Shown here piece after piece: positions 8,647 to 19,329 of a DNA stretch of 33,193 nt. Under the pieces are notes generated by a model. It saw only the letters and a program-made list of their open reading frames with translations. It made no database searches and was not told the DNA's origin. Both the position numbers and the translations under genes were made by a program. Position 1 is the first letter of the stretch. Each line of letters opens with the position of its first letter. Source of the DNA: Asterionellopsis glacialis (lineage: Eukaryota > Bacillariophyta > Plagiogrammaphyceae > Rhaphoneidales > Asterionellopsidaceae); assembly GCA_014885115.2 (NCBI GenBank), contig WKLE02004113.1, positions 1 to 33,193 on the forward strand, read 5' to 3'.

Positions 8647-11600
8647 TCAGTCGCCGTAGGGATTGAAAGCTTCACTGAGATATGCTGATTTACGGGATCG
8701 TTGCTTGCTCTTTTTGGTTTTACTCCAAGGTGAGTTAGGGTCCGTGGGAAATGATGCTCCAACTCCGGGAGATAAGGCAAATGGGTCTGGAGAAACCGCC
8801 ACTGGAGTTGCGTTCGAAGAAGAACTGATATCGGAAACTGAAACAGATGTTTTCTTTGGGGTGGTCCCCGCGTGGCTGCTTGATGAGTAACTCATAAAAG
8901 ACTGGTTTGGAGTAGACGCCGCTCCTCCTGATGATGCAAAAGATAGGTCTGCCCCAAATGCAGAGTTCTCCGGTGAATTTGATTCCTGCCTTGGGTTTTC
9001 ACCATGTGCTGACTCAAGGCGTGCCATCGATTTTGAAAGATCTTGCTGGAGCTTTGCCATGGCAGCACGCTTCTTTTGTCGGTCAATGTAAGACTTTTTT
9101 CGAAGATATTCCATCTCTTCCTCTGACTTGTCCAATCGAGCTTTCAATATTTCAACTTCAGCGGTCCAAGCTGCATCAGGTTCTATCTCAGTACCACTTT
9201 CCGCCAGTTGCATCTTGAGCATCCTGATCTCTCCTTTCATTTCGTCATCGCGTCTTCTTCTTTCGATTCTTTCGCTTGCGCTTCTGAGGCGCTCTTCTCT
9301 ATACTTTTCTTTTGTTTCCTCTAACCTTGCCTTCAACTCGTCAATCTCCCGACTTACAGCTGATGGGATGTTGGGAGTTTCTTTGGAGGTCACAACTTTT
9401 CCTTGATCTTGTTTCGCAGTAGCCAGCTGTGACTTGAGATCTGCCACTTCGGTCCGCAAGGCATTCTCACTTTGCTTGATATCTTCGATTTCTTCCAATG
9501 CGTCTGACTTGATCTTTTCGGCAAGATTGTCAGTTTCGGCCAAACGACCCTTGAGACTATTTATCTCTTCAATCAGTCGGGTTTCTCTAGCCAATCTTTC
9601 GTGAGCTTTCTCATCATCGGGAACCTTTTCTTTTGACGATGTCTTGAGGTCTTCCAATTCTTTTGACAGCCCTTGAACCCTCTTTGCATCTTTTTCTGCC
9701 TTGTAGATGCGTTCGGTAAGACTAGCAACAATCTTTTTCAAACCTTCTTCGCGCTTCTTTGTTAGCTTCAATTCTTCTTCCAATTTACGAGTTTTTTCCA
9801 GGTTCTCTGATGACATGACCTTTGTTGCCGCCTCGACTTGTTTCGCCTCTGCAGCTTGTGCGTTCAGCATTTCAATCTTCAATTTGAGAGCACTTGTTTC
9901 ATTTCGACTTTCATTCAATTCGTTCTCCTTCTGTGTTCTCTCTTCCACTACTTTATCGTGCTGAATCTGTAACTTTTGAAATGAATCATGGACCTTTTCC
10001 AATTCGGCAAGTGCTTCCCTTTCAGAAGCTTTGGCCTTGTTCAGGTCATTATCAGCTTTGTTTTTTGCCTGATTAAGAGCATACTCAACATGCCCCAACT
10101 GTTCTAATAAGTGCAATCGTTCTGCATCACCTGGTGAGTTGCTTTCCTCGTTGCCATCTCTGACGGGTCTGTTTCGAAAGTTTTTCTTTAGTTGACGTAG
10201 TTCTGCTTCTGTTCTAGCTAACTTGGATTGAAGTTTCATAATAGTATTTTTATTACGAGATCCCGAGGCTTCCAAGGCTGGAGGATCTGATGATTGCTTT
10301 CTCTCCACTTCCTGCACCAAGGCATTTGCATCTTCCAATTGTGACTTTAAACCAATGATTTCTGCCCGCAAAGAAACAACAAGAGCGGGGTCAGCTCTTC
10401 TATCCAAGTTAGGACTCTTCGTTTGATGATTCACCCGAGCTTTTGCTTGCTCAATTTCCAACTTTGCTTGAAGATCTTCTATTACATCTCTGGTCCTCCG
10501 ATCTCTTCCCTCGGCTTCCATTTGAGCCACTTGCAAACGCTTCCGCAGTCGGGCTAATTCCTGCTCTAGCTCTATTATTCTCTTTTTGTACTTGGCTTCT
10601 TTCTTAGCCCTCCTTTCTTTTCTCTCTTCTTCTGCTTTTGCCGCTTTTTTTCTCCTGGACGATGACGAATGGGTAAGTTCTGGATGTGCATCCTCTAATT
10701 TACGCAACGCTGACTCTGTCTCTTCCAGCTTAGTTTGTAAATCCTCGATCGTTTTATCTTGCATCTCCAGTTCTCCCAATGCTCTTGACAATTGTGATTT
10801 TGTGACATTATTCTTTGTCTTTTTATTAGAATTGCTACCATCTTTGGCATCCGTTTGGAACATTTGAAGACGATATTCTCGCATGGAAAAATGATCTTCT
10901 CCTTTGGTTGCGCCAATAGGGTTTAAAATATCAACACTCCCCTCAGGGGACATGGGTCGTGATGGCGGTGGGGAAGGTGTCACGATTTCTGTCGGCAGAA
11001 CGAATGTTCGTTCTAACACCTTTGCACCACCAACTCCCTCGTTGTTGGGAGTTCCTGCTGGAGGTCTGCTCATGACATTCTTAGCTTCCGGATACCGAAC
11101 AGCTCCTTTTGCTGATCGAAAGTTTTCTGACACTTGCTCTGCTAATTGGTTCGCCGATTGTTGTGAAATGGATGAAAACGAACCTGAATTTCTCAAATTT
11201 CTATTCTTATCTTCGGGTGGTGGCATGCTTGTGGATTCCTGTAGCATTGTCCATTGTTGTGAAACATCGTGCACTTTGTCTTCTCCGTCTGGTCCTCTTG
11301 GCGAATTCCCTTCTTCACCAAATGTATTCATAAAAAATTGACCATCATCTCCGTGATATCCCTGGGCGCCACATTCTTCCATCATGATAATTTTTGTGGT
11401 ATCAACAACATCAAGAACACATCCACGAGTTTTCCTTGTGACAATGGGAGCTTTTTGTCTCACATATCCCAATGCCTGACGTGATCCATTTTGACATTGA
11501 CCGACAGGACCATTACTTAATCCATTCGCTTTGCTTTGTATGTCTCGGACACGTCTCAGCAAATCCTCCACGTGAGGATTACATCCACTTTGTCGAGTCG

Positions 11601-12090
11601 GTGAAGGATCGCGTTGTCTCATGGGAGCTGAAGCTCGTTGTTGGTGATATTGTTGTTGCTGATGCTGTTGCTGTTGGCTGTTAGATGCAGCCGCAGAGGC
11701 ATATGGTTCTCCACCTGTTCCTGTATTTGAGAACGACGACTCCATGCGCCCCATTTGTGACCGACTTCTTCGAAGTTCCTGATTTTCATTCAAATTTCGA
11801 TACAAGTTTGCACGAGTACGCGATGGAGATGATGATGAGGCATGTCTCGTATCCATCTCACTATGTGAGTTGTTGTAGCTCATAGTATAGGCTTCCTTTT
11901 GTCCAACCTTCTCCAAAAACAAAGAATCAATATTCCGTCGTGGTGATTTCGGTCGTCGCACGGCGTTTGTAAGTGCTGTGGGAGATTCCTTATCTGATGG
12001 AGATTGTACAAGCTTCTTTCCGCCAGCTTCGATAGGTGTTTTAGTAGAGTGATAACGCAAATCAGGCCCACCAACGGGTCCCTTTCCCAT
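8647..12090 (-). CDS. Large coiled-coil protein, function unknown
   Basis: The single-exon frame encodes 1147 residues with ATG at 12090. Residues 1-425 are low-complexity and probably disordered, with Ser/Arg/Pro stretches, a Gln/His tract near 139-152 and several SP/TP sites that suggest phosphorylation. Residues about 430-1020 are an almost continuous heptad-rich coiled coil with alternating Glu/Lys/Arg and Leu. The last 120 residues are Ser-rich and disordered, with a basic KTKKSKQRSRKS motif near the C-terminus. This layout fits a cytoskeletal, centrosomal or structural scaffold, but no specific family is recognisable. A 125-base internal piece (10611-10735) has been copied to 3021-3144. 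The 3' end is convergent with the transglutaminase-like gene. Confidence 0.85.
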   Translation of the reverse strand: MGKGPVGGPDLRYHSTKTPIEAGGKKLVQSPSDKESPTALTNAVRRPKSPRRNIDSLFLEKVGQKEAYTMSYNNSHSEMDTRHASSSSPSRTRANLYRNLNENQELRRSRSQMGRMESSFSNTGTGGEPYASAAASNSQQQQHQQQQYHQQRASAPMRQRDPSPTRQSGCNPHVEDLLRRVRDIQSKANGLSNGPVGQCQNGSRQALGYVRQKAPIVTRKTRGCVLDVVDTTKIIMMEECGAQGYHGDDGQFFMNTFGEEGNSPRGPDGEDKVHDVSQQWTMLQESTSMPPPEDKNRNLRNSGSFSSISQQSANQLAEQVSENFRSAKGAVRYPEAKNVMSRPPAGTPNNEGVGGAKVLERTFVLPTEIVTPSPPPSRPMSPEGSVDILNPIGATKGEDHFSMREYRLQMFQTDAKDGSNSNKKTKNNVTKSQLSRALGELEMQDKTIEDLQTKLEETESALRKLEDAHPELTHSSSSRRKKAAKAEEERKERRAKKEAKYKKRIIELEQELARLRKRLQVAQMEAEGRDRRTRDVIEDLQAKLEIEQAKARVNHQTKSPNLDRRADPALVVSLRAEIIGLKSQLEDANALVQEVERKQSSDPPALEASGSRNKNTIMKLQSKLARTEAELRQLKKNFRNRPVRDGNEESNSPGDAERLHLLEQLGHVEYALNQAKNKADNDLNKAKASEREALAELEKVHDSFQKLQIQHDKVVEERTQKENELNESRNETSALKLKIEMLNAQAAEAKQVEAATKVMSSENLEKTRKLEEELKLTKKREEGLKKIVASLTERIYKAEKDAKRVQGLSKELEDLKTSSKEKVPDDEKAHERLARETRLIEEINSLKGRLAETDNLAEKIKSDALEEIEDIKQSENALRTEVADLKSQLATAKQDQGKVVTSKETPNIPSAVSREIDELKARLEETKEKYREERLRSASERIERRRRDDEMKGEIRMLKMQLAESGTEIEPDAAWTAEVEILKARLDKSEEEMEYLRKKSYIDRQKKRAAMAKLQQDLSKSMARLESAHGENPRQESNSPENSAFGADLSFASSGGAASTPNQSFMSYSSSSHAGTTPKKTSVSVSDISSSSNATPVAVSPDPFALSPGVGASFPTDPNSPWSKTKKSKQRSRKSAYLSEAFNPYGD

Positions 12091-12597
12091 CGTCTTTACA
12101 AATATAATAATGCTCTGCGGTCCTCATGCACACAAAAATCTCTCTCTCTAGAGAGACCAGTCGCTTCGGATGATTGTCACTGTTGGTGGTAGATTCTTAG
12201 CTCACAACTTTCGCGACTCTACTGTACGCGCACTTTTTTCATATTCGGGCCGTTAAATTATTTAAGTAGATGACAATTTAAAAGAATTCGAAATTATTAT
12301 TACTTTATACAAGTATTAAGCAGAATATACCACTCAACGGATGGTAAATTGCCTAACGCACAATGATAATTTCTGTGTGACTGAATACAAAGTCGGTGAG
12401 ACGAGGATGCCAGGCCGAGGATTACGCTCAAAACAAAACAATTAATAATAGAAAACAAAGACAATTGTGTACACAAAAAACATAGATAAACTTACCGCAG
12501 CTTTACATACTACAACCAACGCGCGCTGCAGAACGAGAGTGTCTTCAAGCAAAGCGGAAAAGAAATGTATCGGGACAACGGGTTGAAAACAAAGACG
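12091..12597. other. Promoter-side spacer of the coiled-coil gene
   Basis: This spacer of about 500 bases is rich in CpG (roughly 25 in 600 bases up to the tRNA), in sharp contrast with the block to its right. It includes the 14-bp palindrome TCTCTCTAGAGAGA at 12143-12156, about 55 bases upstream of the coiled-coil start codon. No gene was seen. Confidence 0.5.
12143..12156. promoter_or_regulatory. CTCTCTAGAGAG-type palindrome
   Basis: This is a perfect 14-bp palindrome just upstream of the coiled-coil start. Related palindromes occur at 22483-22490, 24076-24083, 25513-25528 and 32338-32345, always outside coding sequence. A regulatory role is inferred from position and recurrence only. Confidence 0.35.
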
Positions 12598-12603
12598 AAA
12601 AAA
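12598..12603 (-). terminator. Pol III T6 terminator
   Basis: On the minus strand, six T residues follow the tRNA-Glu 3' end after two A residues, as expected for RNA polymerase III termination. Confidence 0.8.
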
Positions 12604-12605
12604 TT

Positions 12606-12677
12606 TCCGATACAGGGACTCGAACCCTGGTATCCTGCGTGAAAGGCAAGTATGCTAACCACCTACATCATATCGGA
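12606..12677 (-). tRNA. tRNA-Glu (UUC)
   Basis: This is a 72-nt tRNA gene without an intron. The acceptor stem TCCGATA pairs with TATCGGA, the anticodon stem is CTTGC/GCAGG with loop CTTTCAC giving anticodon TTC, and the T arm is CAGGG-TTCGAGT-CCCTG. It is identical by eye to the two plus-strand copies at 19249 and 19685 but in inverted orientation. Its upstream flank (CGTCTGTCAGTGA and about 20 further similar bases) matches that of the 19685 copy, which points to duplication of gene plus leader. It lies about 130 bases left of the CpG-depleted block. Confidence 0.95.
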
Positions 12678-14848
12678 TCACTGACAGACGAAGTTGAATC
12701 AAAATATAAAATCTCTAAGTGGAAAATGAACCAAACAGCCTTACCAACCAATGCAACGTAGTCTACCTCCTACAGGTAAATACTGGTACACTTCTATCTC
12801 GCACGTAGTTGTCCTCAGTTGCCATTATTTTTGAAAAATTATGTGTGATGACATCAGCATGTAAGTAACACCAGACATTTCAGACTTGAAATTGCTTATT
12901 TCAAGTCCTGCCATTTTTTCAAGCTTGACCTTTAGTAGCTGTCATTCTTGTAATTAGTGCATGTGGACTGTGTAATTGAATGTAATGGTGGTAGGAGTTG
13001 TTTAGGAGGATGAGCAGGGTGGTATTAATAAGAAGATAGGAATGTTAGTACAAGTGAAATACACTTTCCAACAGCAGATATGGTACCACCAATGATTGTC
13101 AGTAGCAACAAAAAGTAGTAGTAGGAACATCACAAGAACAACTAGGGTAAATGCCCTATGCCCCTAGTGTTGATGGCGGTGGCACAACACAACAATCAGA
13201 CAATCAACACATAAAAGAAAAGAAGACTTTTATTTGGTGATGAAAATTATGAGCTTAGTTTAATCTGGAGAAGATCCAGCAATTTACTATGAAGTAAAAG
13301 ATTCAGGAAATATTAGTAATTGGTAAATTTGTGAGTCAGTCTGCTTGCCCACGCATCAATTATCCATCCTCAAGAGTGTCCTACAGGGAGTGTACTTCAG
13401 TAAAGTCTCCTCTTATATTTTGTGGTTATGATTCATTCAAAGAAAATGAAGAGATAAAGAAGCCTGTCAATGGTGGGAACATTTGACAAATGGGTAATTG
13501 AAACCAGTTGATTACATAATGAATGAAGATTGCCTTCTTCCAATGGCTCAGCAAATTTTAAGACTGGATTGCTTGCTTTTCTGAATATTTCCTTCTCAGA
13601 ATGTATACACTTTTGCTAACAGGAAGGCATTAGAAATAGAGAACTCTGAAGAAAATCAACAAAAGGTGAGATTATTAAATTTGTGGACTGTTTTGATTAC
13701 AGGGTTTGAGTTTATATCCCAACAAAAATTGTAGGGAAAAACGCATCTTTGTGTACACTAACCAGGAGCACTGGCAGTGATTGAGGATACAGGTACAAAA
13801 ATACATTAAGTGTGAAGCTTTTAAGGTGTATATCCACTTTATTGAACAAGCTGTTCTTATGTCTTGTATGTCTAGATAGTATATGATCAGAAGAATAAAG
13901 CTGTTGGTTGGTTGGTTGATGATTTTGTGGACAACTTTAACAAATATTTCAAGAGAAATTTTTTACCATTTCCTTCTGAATTAATTTGTGTCAATGAGTT
14001 TGTTGGCAGATGAGTACAATAGTATACACAAGGTGGCTATTCAAACAATCCTAGTTTGAGATTATAAATATAGCTGTTGTAATAGGAAACCTAAAAAAAC
14101 TACAAAATACACACAATTGCATGTGAAAAAAATAGCATCATGAAGCATGAGAGTGATCAGGAACCTAATTAAAGAAAGATAGTAAATTGTTGCATAAGAA
14201 GAATGTATTGAAGGAACTTGTGATGCCATGGTTAAAAACAGATGGATGTTTTTTGTGGTGCTAATTCTTGCTTTGCTGGAGTTGAAGTGGAGCAGGGGAA
14301 TTGAAGCAGAATAGAACAACAAATTATTTTTAAGGATTGGGTGCAACAAGCAACAAGAGGTGAATTTGATGGTCTGGTTGGTATATTGTAAAGAGGTCCT
14401 AATATATGACACAAGCAAGCCAGTGGATGTCATGATAGCTTTACATGTAGGTGGATTTTGAGTGTTACCAATAGTTTGTAGCAACTGGTCTGGTAGTGGT
14501 ATGGATAAACACTTTATATGCTGATGGTCATGCAGTGATGTGTGCCAACAAAGGTTGATGATATAGCAAATGAAAGTGAGGAAGTTGAGTTGATAATCAT
14601 TTTGTTGCCAGTTGTAGCAGAGATGTAGTATTCTGGTATTTGTGGTAAGCTGATTAGTGGAATTGGAATCTCTAGAACACTTGGATGGTTGAGAAGAACA
14701 GTGGCCAATGAAATAAATAGTTTGGATCTCAGACAAAATCAATTCAAATTTGGTAGCATTTTTGTGTTGTTGATGTTGCATGTGACCAGAATGCATAGTC
14801 TTAAAAAAAGCAGCTTGAACACTTAGAGAAGATGATCCAAAACAATTT

Positions 14849-14850
<2 letters not shown>

Positions 14851-14913
<63 letters not shown>

Positions 14914-14943
14914 TAATAATAAAAAATAATAATAATAATAATA
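14851..14943. repeat. AAT microsatellite
   Basis: An array of about 30 AAT units is interrupted twice by AAAAAT near 14908-14930. It inflates a spurious minus-strand frame into runs of Ile and Tyr. Confidence 0.95.
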
Positions 14944-16385
14944 ACTCAATGATTGTACTTTTCTGTCTTTCCTCTAGATATAACATGAACTATGTCTATA
15001 TAACCTTGAGGCACTAGAGATAGCTGTTGGATCAAGAATTTCAAACTAAACCAGAATCATTCTCACAAAGGCTAATACTAATTTGAGTAGGCCACTTTGC
15101 ACATTCATCATCAACAGTCAACCATATCTGGCTGTCCCTTTCACAATATTCTGTAAGTAAAACAACTGGAATGTCTCTACTTATTACCAGCTGCCAATAG
15201 TTTATAAGGCAGGTTCTATTGCTAGCTCCTCTATGATCATAGAACAAACAGTCCTATTATCAATATCATCATCATAGTTATTGTTAAAATTCTCTGGAAC
15301 TTCTGCTTATATAGATGTTTATGGATAGTTTGATGCATAAATACCTCCAACACCTGTCCTAGTGCTATTCTTGTACTCTTTTGGTATGGTACCTTGTTGC
15401 CAATCAGGACTTGGGAATATTTCTCCTACTACTATTATCTCTGTGGTCTTCACCAGCTCTAGTTCTTTTGAAGTGGGATCAAGTTAAATTGAATCCAAAG
15501 AATTTCTTGACATGCCTACTATAAACTTCTTTTAAGTTACAGATTCTTCATTTTTCACTTCATTGATTTTGCTGGTAAAGTCTTTTGTCTATCCTGAAGT
15601 AATGATACACTAGCTCCTTCAGATGATTTGTTTAGCACATCTGCCTTTGATTTACTTTTGTTATATTAGAAACATGTTCTTGATATTACCAGACAACATT
15701 CAAAAATAGTTCAAGTTTAAGTCACAATGTAGGTATTGTTTGCTGAAATTCTACTGTCTTCAGAACAAAATCCCTGCAGCTTTGGCATCCAGACTAGACA
15801 GCAACAACATCTGCTGCATGGGTGCATACCACTAGTCACATGAGGAGATTTGGTGTTATAACTACTATTTTTATTCCTTTTGAATGATTTTAAATTTGGT
15901 TTGCAGTGTGTTAGCTGTGGTGAGGGTATGATTGTTGATTTTAGGGTTATTGTTTGAATGCTTTGTTAGAAAATCATATTTTGTTAAAAAAATTGGATAA
16001 TGGCAATGATTTTCCAACTTTGCTGCATATTGTTGGTCCAGCATTCTGCAATACATTTTGCATGGTTACTAGGCTTTTTATTTTTGTGTTTGTGAGAGAG
16101 ATAATTCCTTTTTTGTCTAGAAATACTTTTCCTTTTCTATTTTTTGCTTTATTTAAAAGATTGTCTTCTCTTTACCCATGAAATCTTTACAAAGGAATCA
16201 TTTATTCCCAGCCAAATTTGTTTGGCTTTTGACCTCATGGTACTCCTCTTATTTAGAGAGGTTCTTCTAATGTAGTAGGTCAGGGAATATTGTACCAGCA
16301 TTCTTTGGCCTTCTTCATTCCTTTTATGGGCTTTTCTGTTGTTTTTTGTTCATTTTGGTTTCACATTTAAATATAATAGTATCTA

Positions 16386-16651
16386 CAGTCCACACCCACC
16401 AATAAGAAATGCTTGGCATTTTTCCAAGCTCAAAATTTCTTATGTTCTAGCAAAATTCCAAGCTTAAAGTAAGAAACCTTTATTATTGAATGATGCAATC
16501 ATCATGACATCACAATGAAAAATTAACCTTATATGAAAAAGTAAATGTCATTTTTTCTTTTTGAAGTTTCTAACCCTAGCTCTAAAATATTCAAAATAAG
16601 AAATGATGCAATTCTTTAAGATTGGAATTTCTTATTGGTTGGTGTAGACTG
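16386..16651. mobile_element. MITE-like element with 25-bp terminal inverted repeats
   Basis: Bases 16386-16410 (CAGTCCACACCCACCAATAA plus GAAAT) match the reverse complement of 16627-16651 with two mismatches. The ends start with CAGT, preceded by TA on the left and followed by TGTA on the right, which recalls Tc1/mariner-type ends with a TA target site. The 266-bp interior has no coding capacity and contains further copies of the AAGAAAT/ATTTCTT motif and a perfect GCTTGG-loop-CCAAGC hairpin. The element lies entirely in the CpG-free zone. The transposase family is inferred only from the termini. Confidence 0.6.
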
Positions 16652-18941
16652 TGTAGTATGATTGTTTCTACTACAAAATTTTACTGACTAGTATCTTTTC
16701 TCACCCTTACAACTTCAACCCAACAATTATCTGAATATAATATTTATTGGAGACTTTTACTTCATCAGGGAATCTATACTGTGTAAATATAGAGGATTAC
16801 CTTAATAGTCCACCATCCCCATGTGGTCCTGACCATCCCATAGGGATGAGTGGGTTGATCATTGAGTATTATGGGTTTTGAAGGTAGCTGTTAAAGATAT
16901 GACAACAGCAGGCTTCTCTTTGTGCAGTTTTGAGCAGTTCAGGCATAATGGGGTAAAAGTGACAGCTTATTGTACTCATCATATAGGTGAGTATCATTTT
17001 TGATGTAGAATAAAACAATAATTTAATATTTAATGTGCACTAACATAGTTGGTCAAATTGCTGCAATATTCAAAATTTGTGATCCATTTTACTATAACAA
17101 AAGGTACATGGATGTTCCATCTGTCCATTGAACAATCTAGCCATTGAAGAATTTAATGCCAAAGAGTGTCTTACATGTCATGATATGCAAGGAGACTTAG
17201 GATAATGGACAATATACATTCAAATATTCTACCTAGATCATAGTTCTTGTGCTGCTCTCAGAGTGGCTCACCTTTCTCAGCTTTATAACAACCTACATTT
17301 CTATTAAACCAACTTATTGATTGTAGAGAGAGCTAGATTGGCTCTGTAAATAACTATTCCCAGCAGCTGAAAAAGCTTGATATTATTCTTGGGATCTAAT
17401 TGCTCTTATGGTGTATAGAACTAAAATCCCTTTTGTCCCAGATTACTGTAATCTATCATGTGCTAGTTACACCAGGTCCTCCTCTTAAGACTTCACACAT
17501 GTAAATAGCATGAATGATCCTTGGGACAGGATAAAAGATTTTCAAGCAACATTGGAGATCTGGTAGTTTTAGAATTTTAAAGTACAGAATTACTGAGTTA
17601 GTATAGTAGTATAGCTCTTGTACTTTGTACCATCATTGTATGCTGATGAGTACTATACTATATATTAGTACAGTAGTTGTTTTACACAAATGCTTTGACT
17701 GTAATCTCTTCATATTGAATGGTACTAAAAGTAAAACCCATTTCCTCTAGCTTACTTTCTTTACAACTACAATATTATAATACTGTATTAAAGAGATGAA
17801 TTATTTTATGAATGCGACAGCTTCATGTTAATTAACTAGAATCCAAGTGAAAATGGTGTCCACATCAGCATCACTCAGTTTGCCATACCTATTGGAACTC
17901 AAAAACCAGATGACTTACCTCTGTGCATAGTAGAAGAAAAGCAGAAAAAACTCTTGTGCACTGATGGGAACTGGATCTACAAGGGTATCACCATGAACTG
18001 CAACTGACTATTGCAACTGCTAGGAAAAGATCATAGAGTTAGAGATGGTGTATAGGTAGGAGTATAGGTGGAAGTGAGATATTGTTGGAGGACAAATAAC
18101 AACACCTGCTCCAAGTAATACATCTTGTTGGAGCAGTAGCCTACAAAGAATACACTTTCAGTCACTTTAATCATAATTTTTAAGAACTGCCTAAGAACAG
18201 TGTACTATTAGAGTTCTGAGGATCATGTTACAATTCTTCTTCTTGATACAACAAATAATAGTAGCACTAGACAATTCAATATCTAAAAAATTTGTCAACA
18301 AGTTTAAGAAGTAAATAAAAGCCATCTCATTGATTGTAACAAAAATTAAAAATTCTAGTTTAAATTAATTCCAACAAAAGAGTCAAGGACCTAAAAAACA
18401 AAAAAGAAGGAAAATTAGCAAGTTTCTTCTCAGGCAGATTTCTCCAAATTTCTGCTGCATCCTTTTATTTACACAGACCAAGAAAAAAAGAAAAGAAATA
18501 ACTACTACTAGTATTTGCTGAGACTTTCCACCATAATGCATATCACTACAGCATTAATCATGGGCAGGGCAGATGGGCTGTTTTGGCTATTAAATAGTTT
18601 TTGATAAAAATAATGTTGCCTATTTTTTGTAACATTGTGGTGATGAGACAGTTCTAGAGCTTGAAAGCATGACTTAGCATTCTTTGATCATGCCCTGGCA
18701 CAAACAAGCCTACATGGGCAACTTTTAGGATAATATACAATATACAATAAGTTAATAATTGAGTTAGTTGCTTAGTCACTGTCACTACAGACAACAAAAG
18801 ACAGAAGATGTGAACAAGAGGTGGTACACTTTACATTGTAACAATTTTTGAAATTTTTTTTTGTTGAGTTTTTTCAATTTTTTTGCTATAGAACAACTTA
18901 CAAGCACTACAATGTTTAGCACCATGTAAGAAGTTGAAATC

Positions 18942-19248
18942 CGTTAGTAATTAACAGGATCAGCTAATATAAGAATGTGTGTCATGTTAAGTTTGATCAT
19001 TACTATGTTCTACTAGAATAAGAGTGATTTTTTAGAGAAGAGCAAGTTTCAAGAATTGCGTACTAATGTGTTCTAATCTACTAATAGTGGTGCAATTGTC
19101 TAGGGCGGAAACAAAATTCTTGGTACATATTATTATGGCCTATCAGATTTAAGAGATGTAAAGCTTGCTCAGTTTTCAATTGTTCATTGTGTAAGCAGTA
19201 ACTATGCTATATATATTTAAATGTCGCCCTGTCGAAACAAGGGAATAT
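18942..19248. other. Transition spacer into the right-hand tRNA genes
   Basis: CpG returns here, singly at 18942, 19059 and 19106 and then densely from about 19224, marking the right edge of the depleted block. No gene was seen. Confidence 0.6.
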
Positions 19249-19320
19249 TCCGATATGATGTAGGTGGTTAGCATACTTGCCTTTCACGCAGGATACCAGG
19301 GTTCGAGTCCCTGTATCGGA
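19249..19320 (+). tRNA. tRNA-Glu (UUC)
   Basis: This 72-nt intronless tRNA gene has the same sequence as the copies at 12606 (inverted) and 19685 (direct), with anticodon TTC in the loop CTTTCAC. Its 5' flank differs from that of the other two. With the 12606 gene it brackets the CpG-depleted block, and both genes are transcribed away from it. Confidence 0.95.
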
Positions 19321-19321
19321 A

Positions 19322-19329
19322 TTTTTTTT
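19322..19329 (+). terminator. Pol III T8 terminator
   Basis: Eight consecutive T residues begin two bases after the tRNA-Glu 3' end. Confidence 0.85.

Larger units (their letters stand above)
12806..18941. other. 6.1-kb gene-free block almost devoid of CpG
   Basis: Reading every line, I find only four CpG dinucleotides here (13177, 13352, 13742, 17815), and none from 13,744 to 17,814. GpC, TpG and CpA are frequent, so low GC alone does not explain it; a rough estimate from base composition would expect well over a hundred CpGs. The flanks carry about 40 per kb. No credible gene is present. The longest open frame (minus, 14062-14949) owes part of its length to an AAT repeat. The block includes the microsatellite at 14851-14943 and a MITE-like element at 16386-16651. 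The pattern fits complete decay of methylated CpG in silent chromatin or DNA from a CpG-suppressed source. tRNA-Glu genes sit at both edges. Confidence 0.9.

Noticed and set aside
14062..14949. Minus-strand 295-codon open frame
   Set aside because: Its N-terminal third is Ile/Tyr runs from the AAT microsatellite. The rest is Ser/His/Leu-rich with no family pattern, and the length is helped by the lack of CpG and of certain stop contexts in this block.
12806..18941. LTR retrotransposon in the CpG-free block
   Set aside because: I looked on both strands for reverse transcriptase, integrase and RNase H motifs and for long direct repeats at the edges and found none. A heavily mutated copy cannot be excluded.
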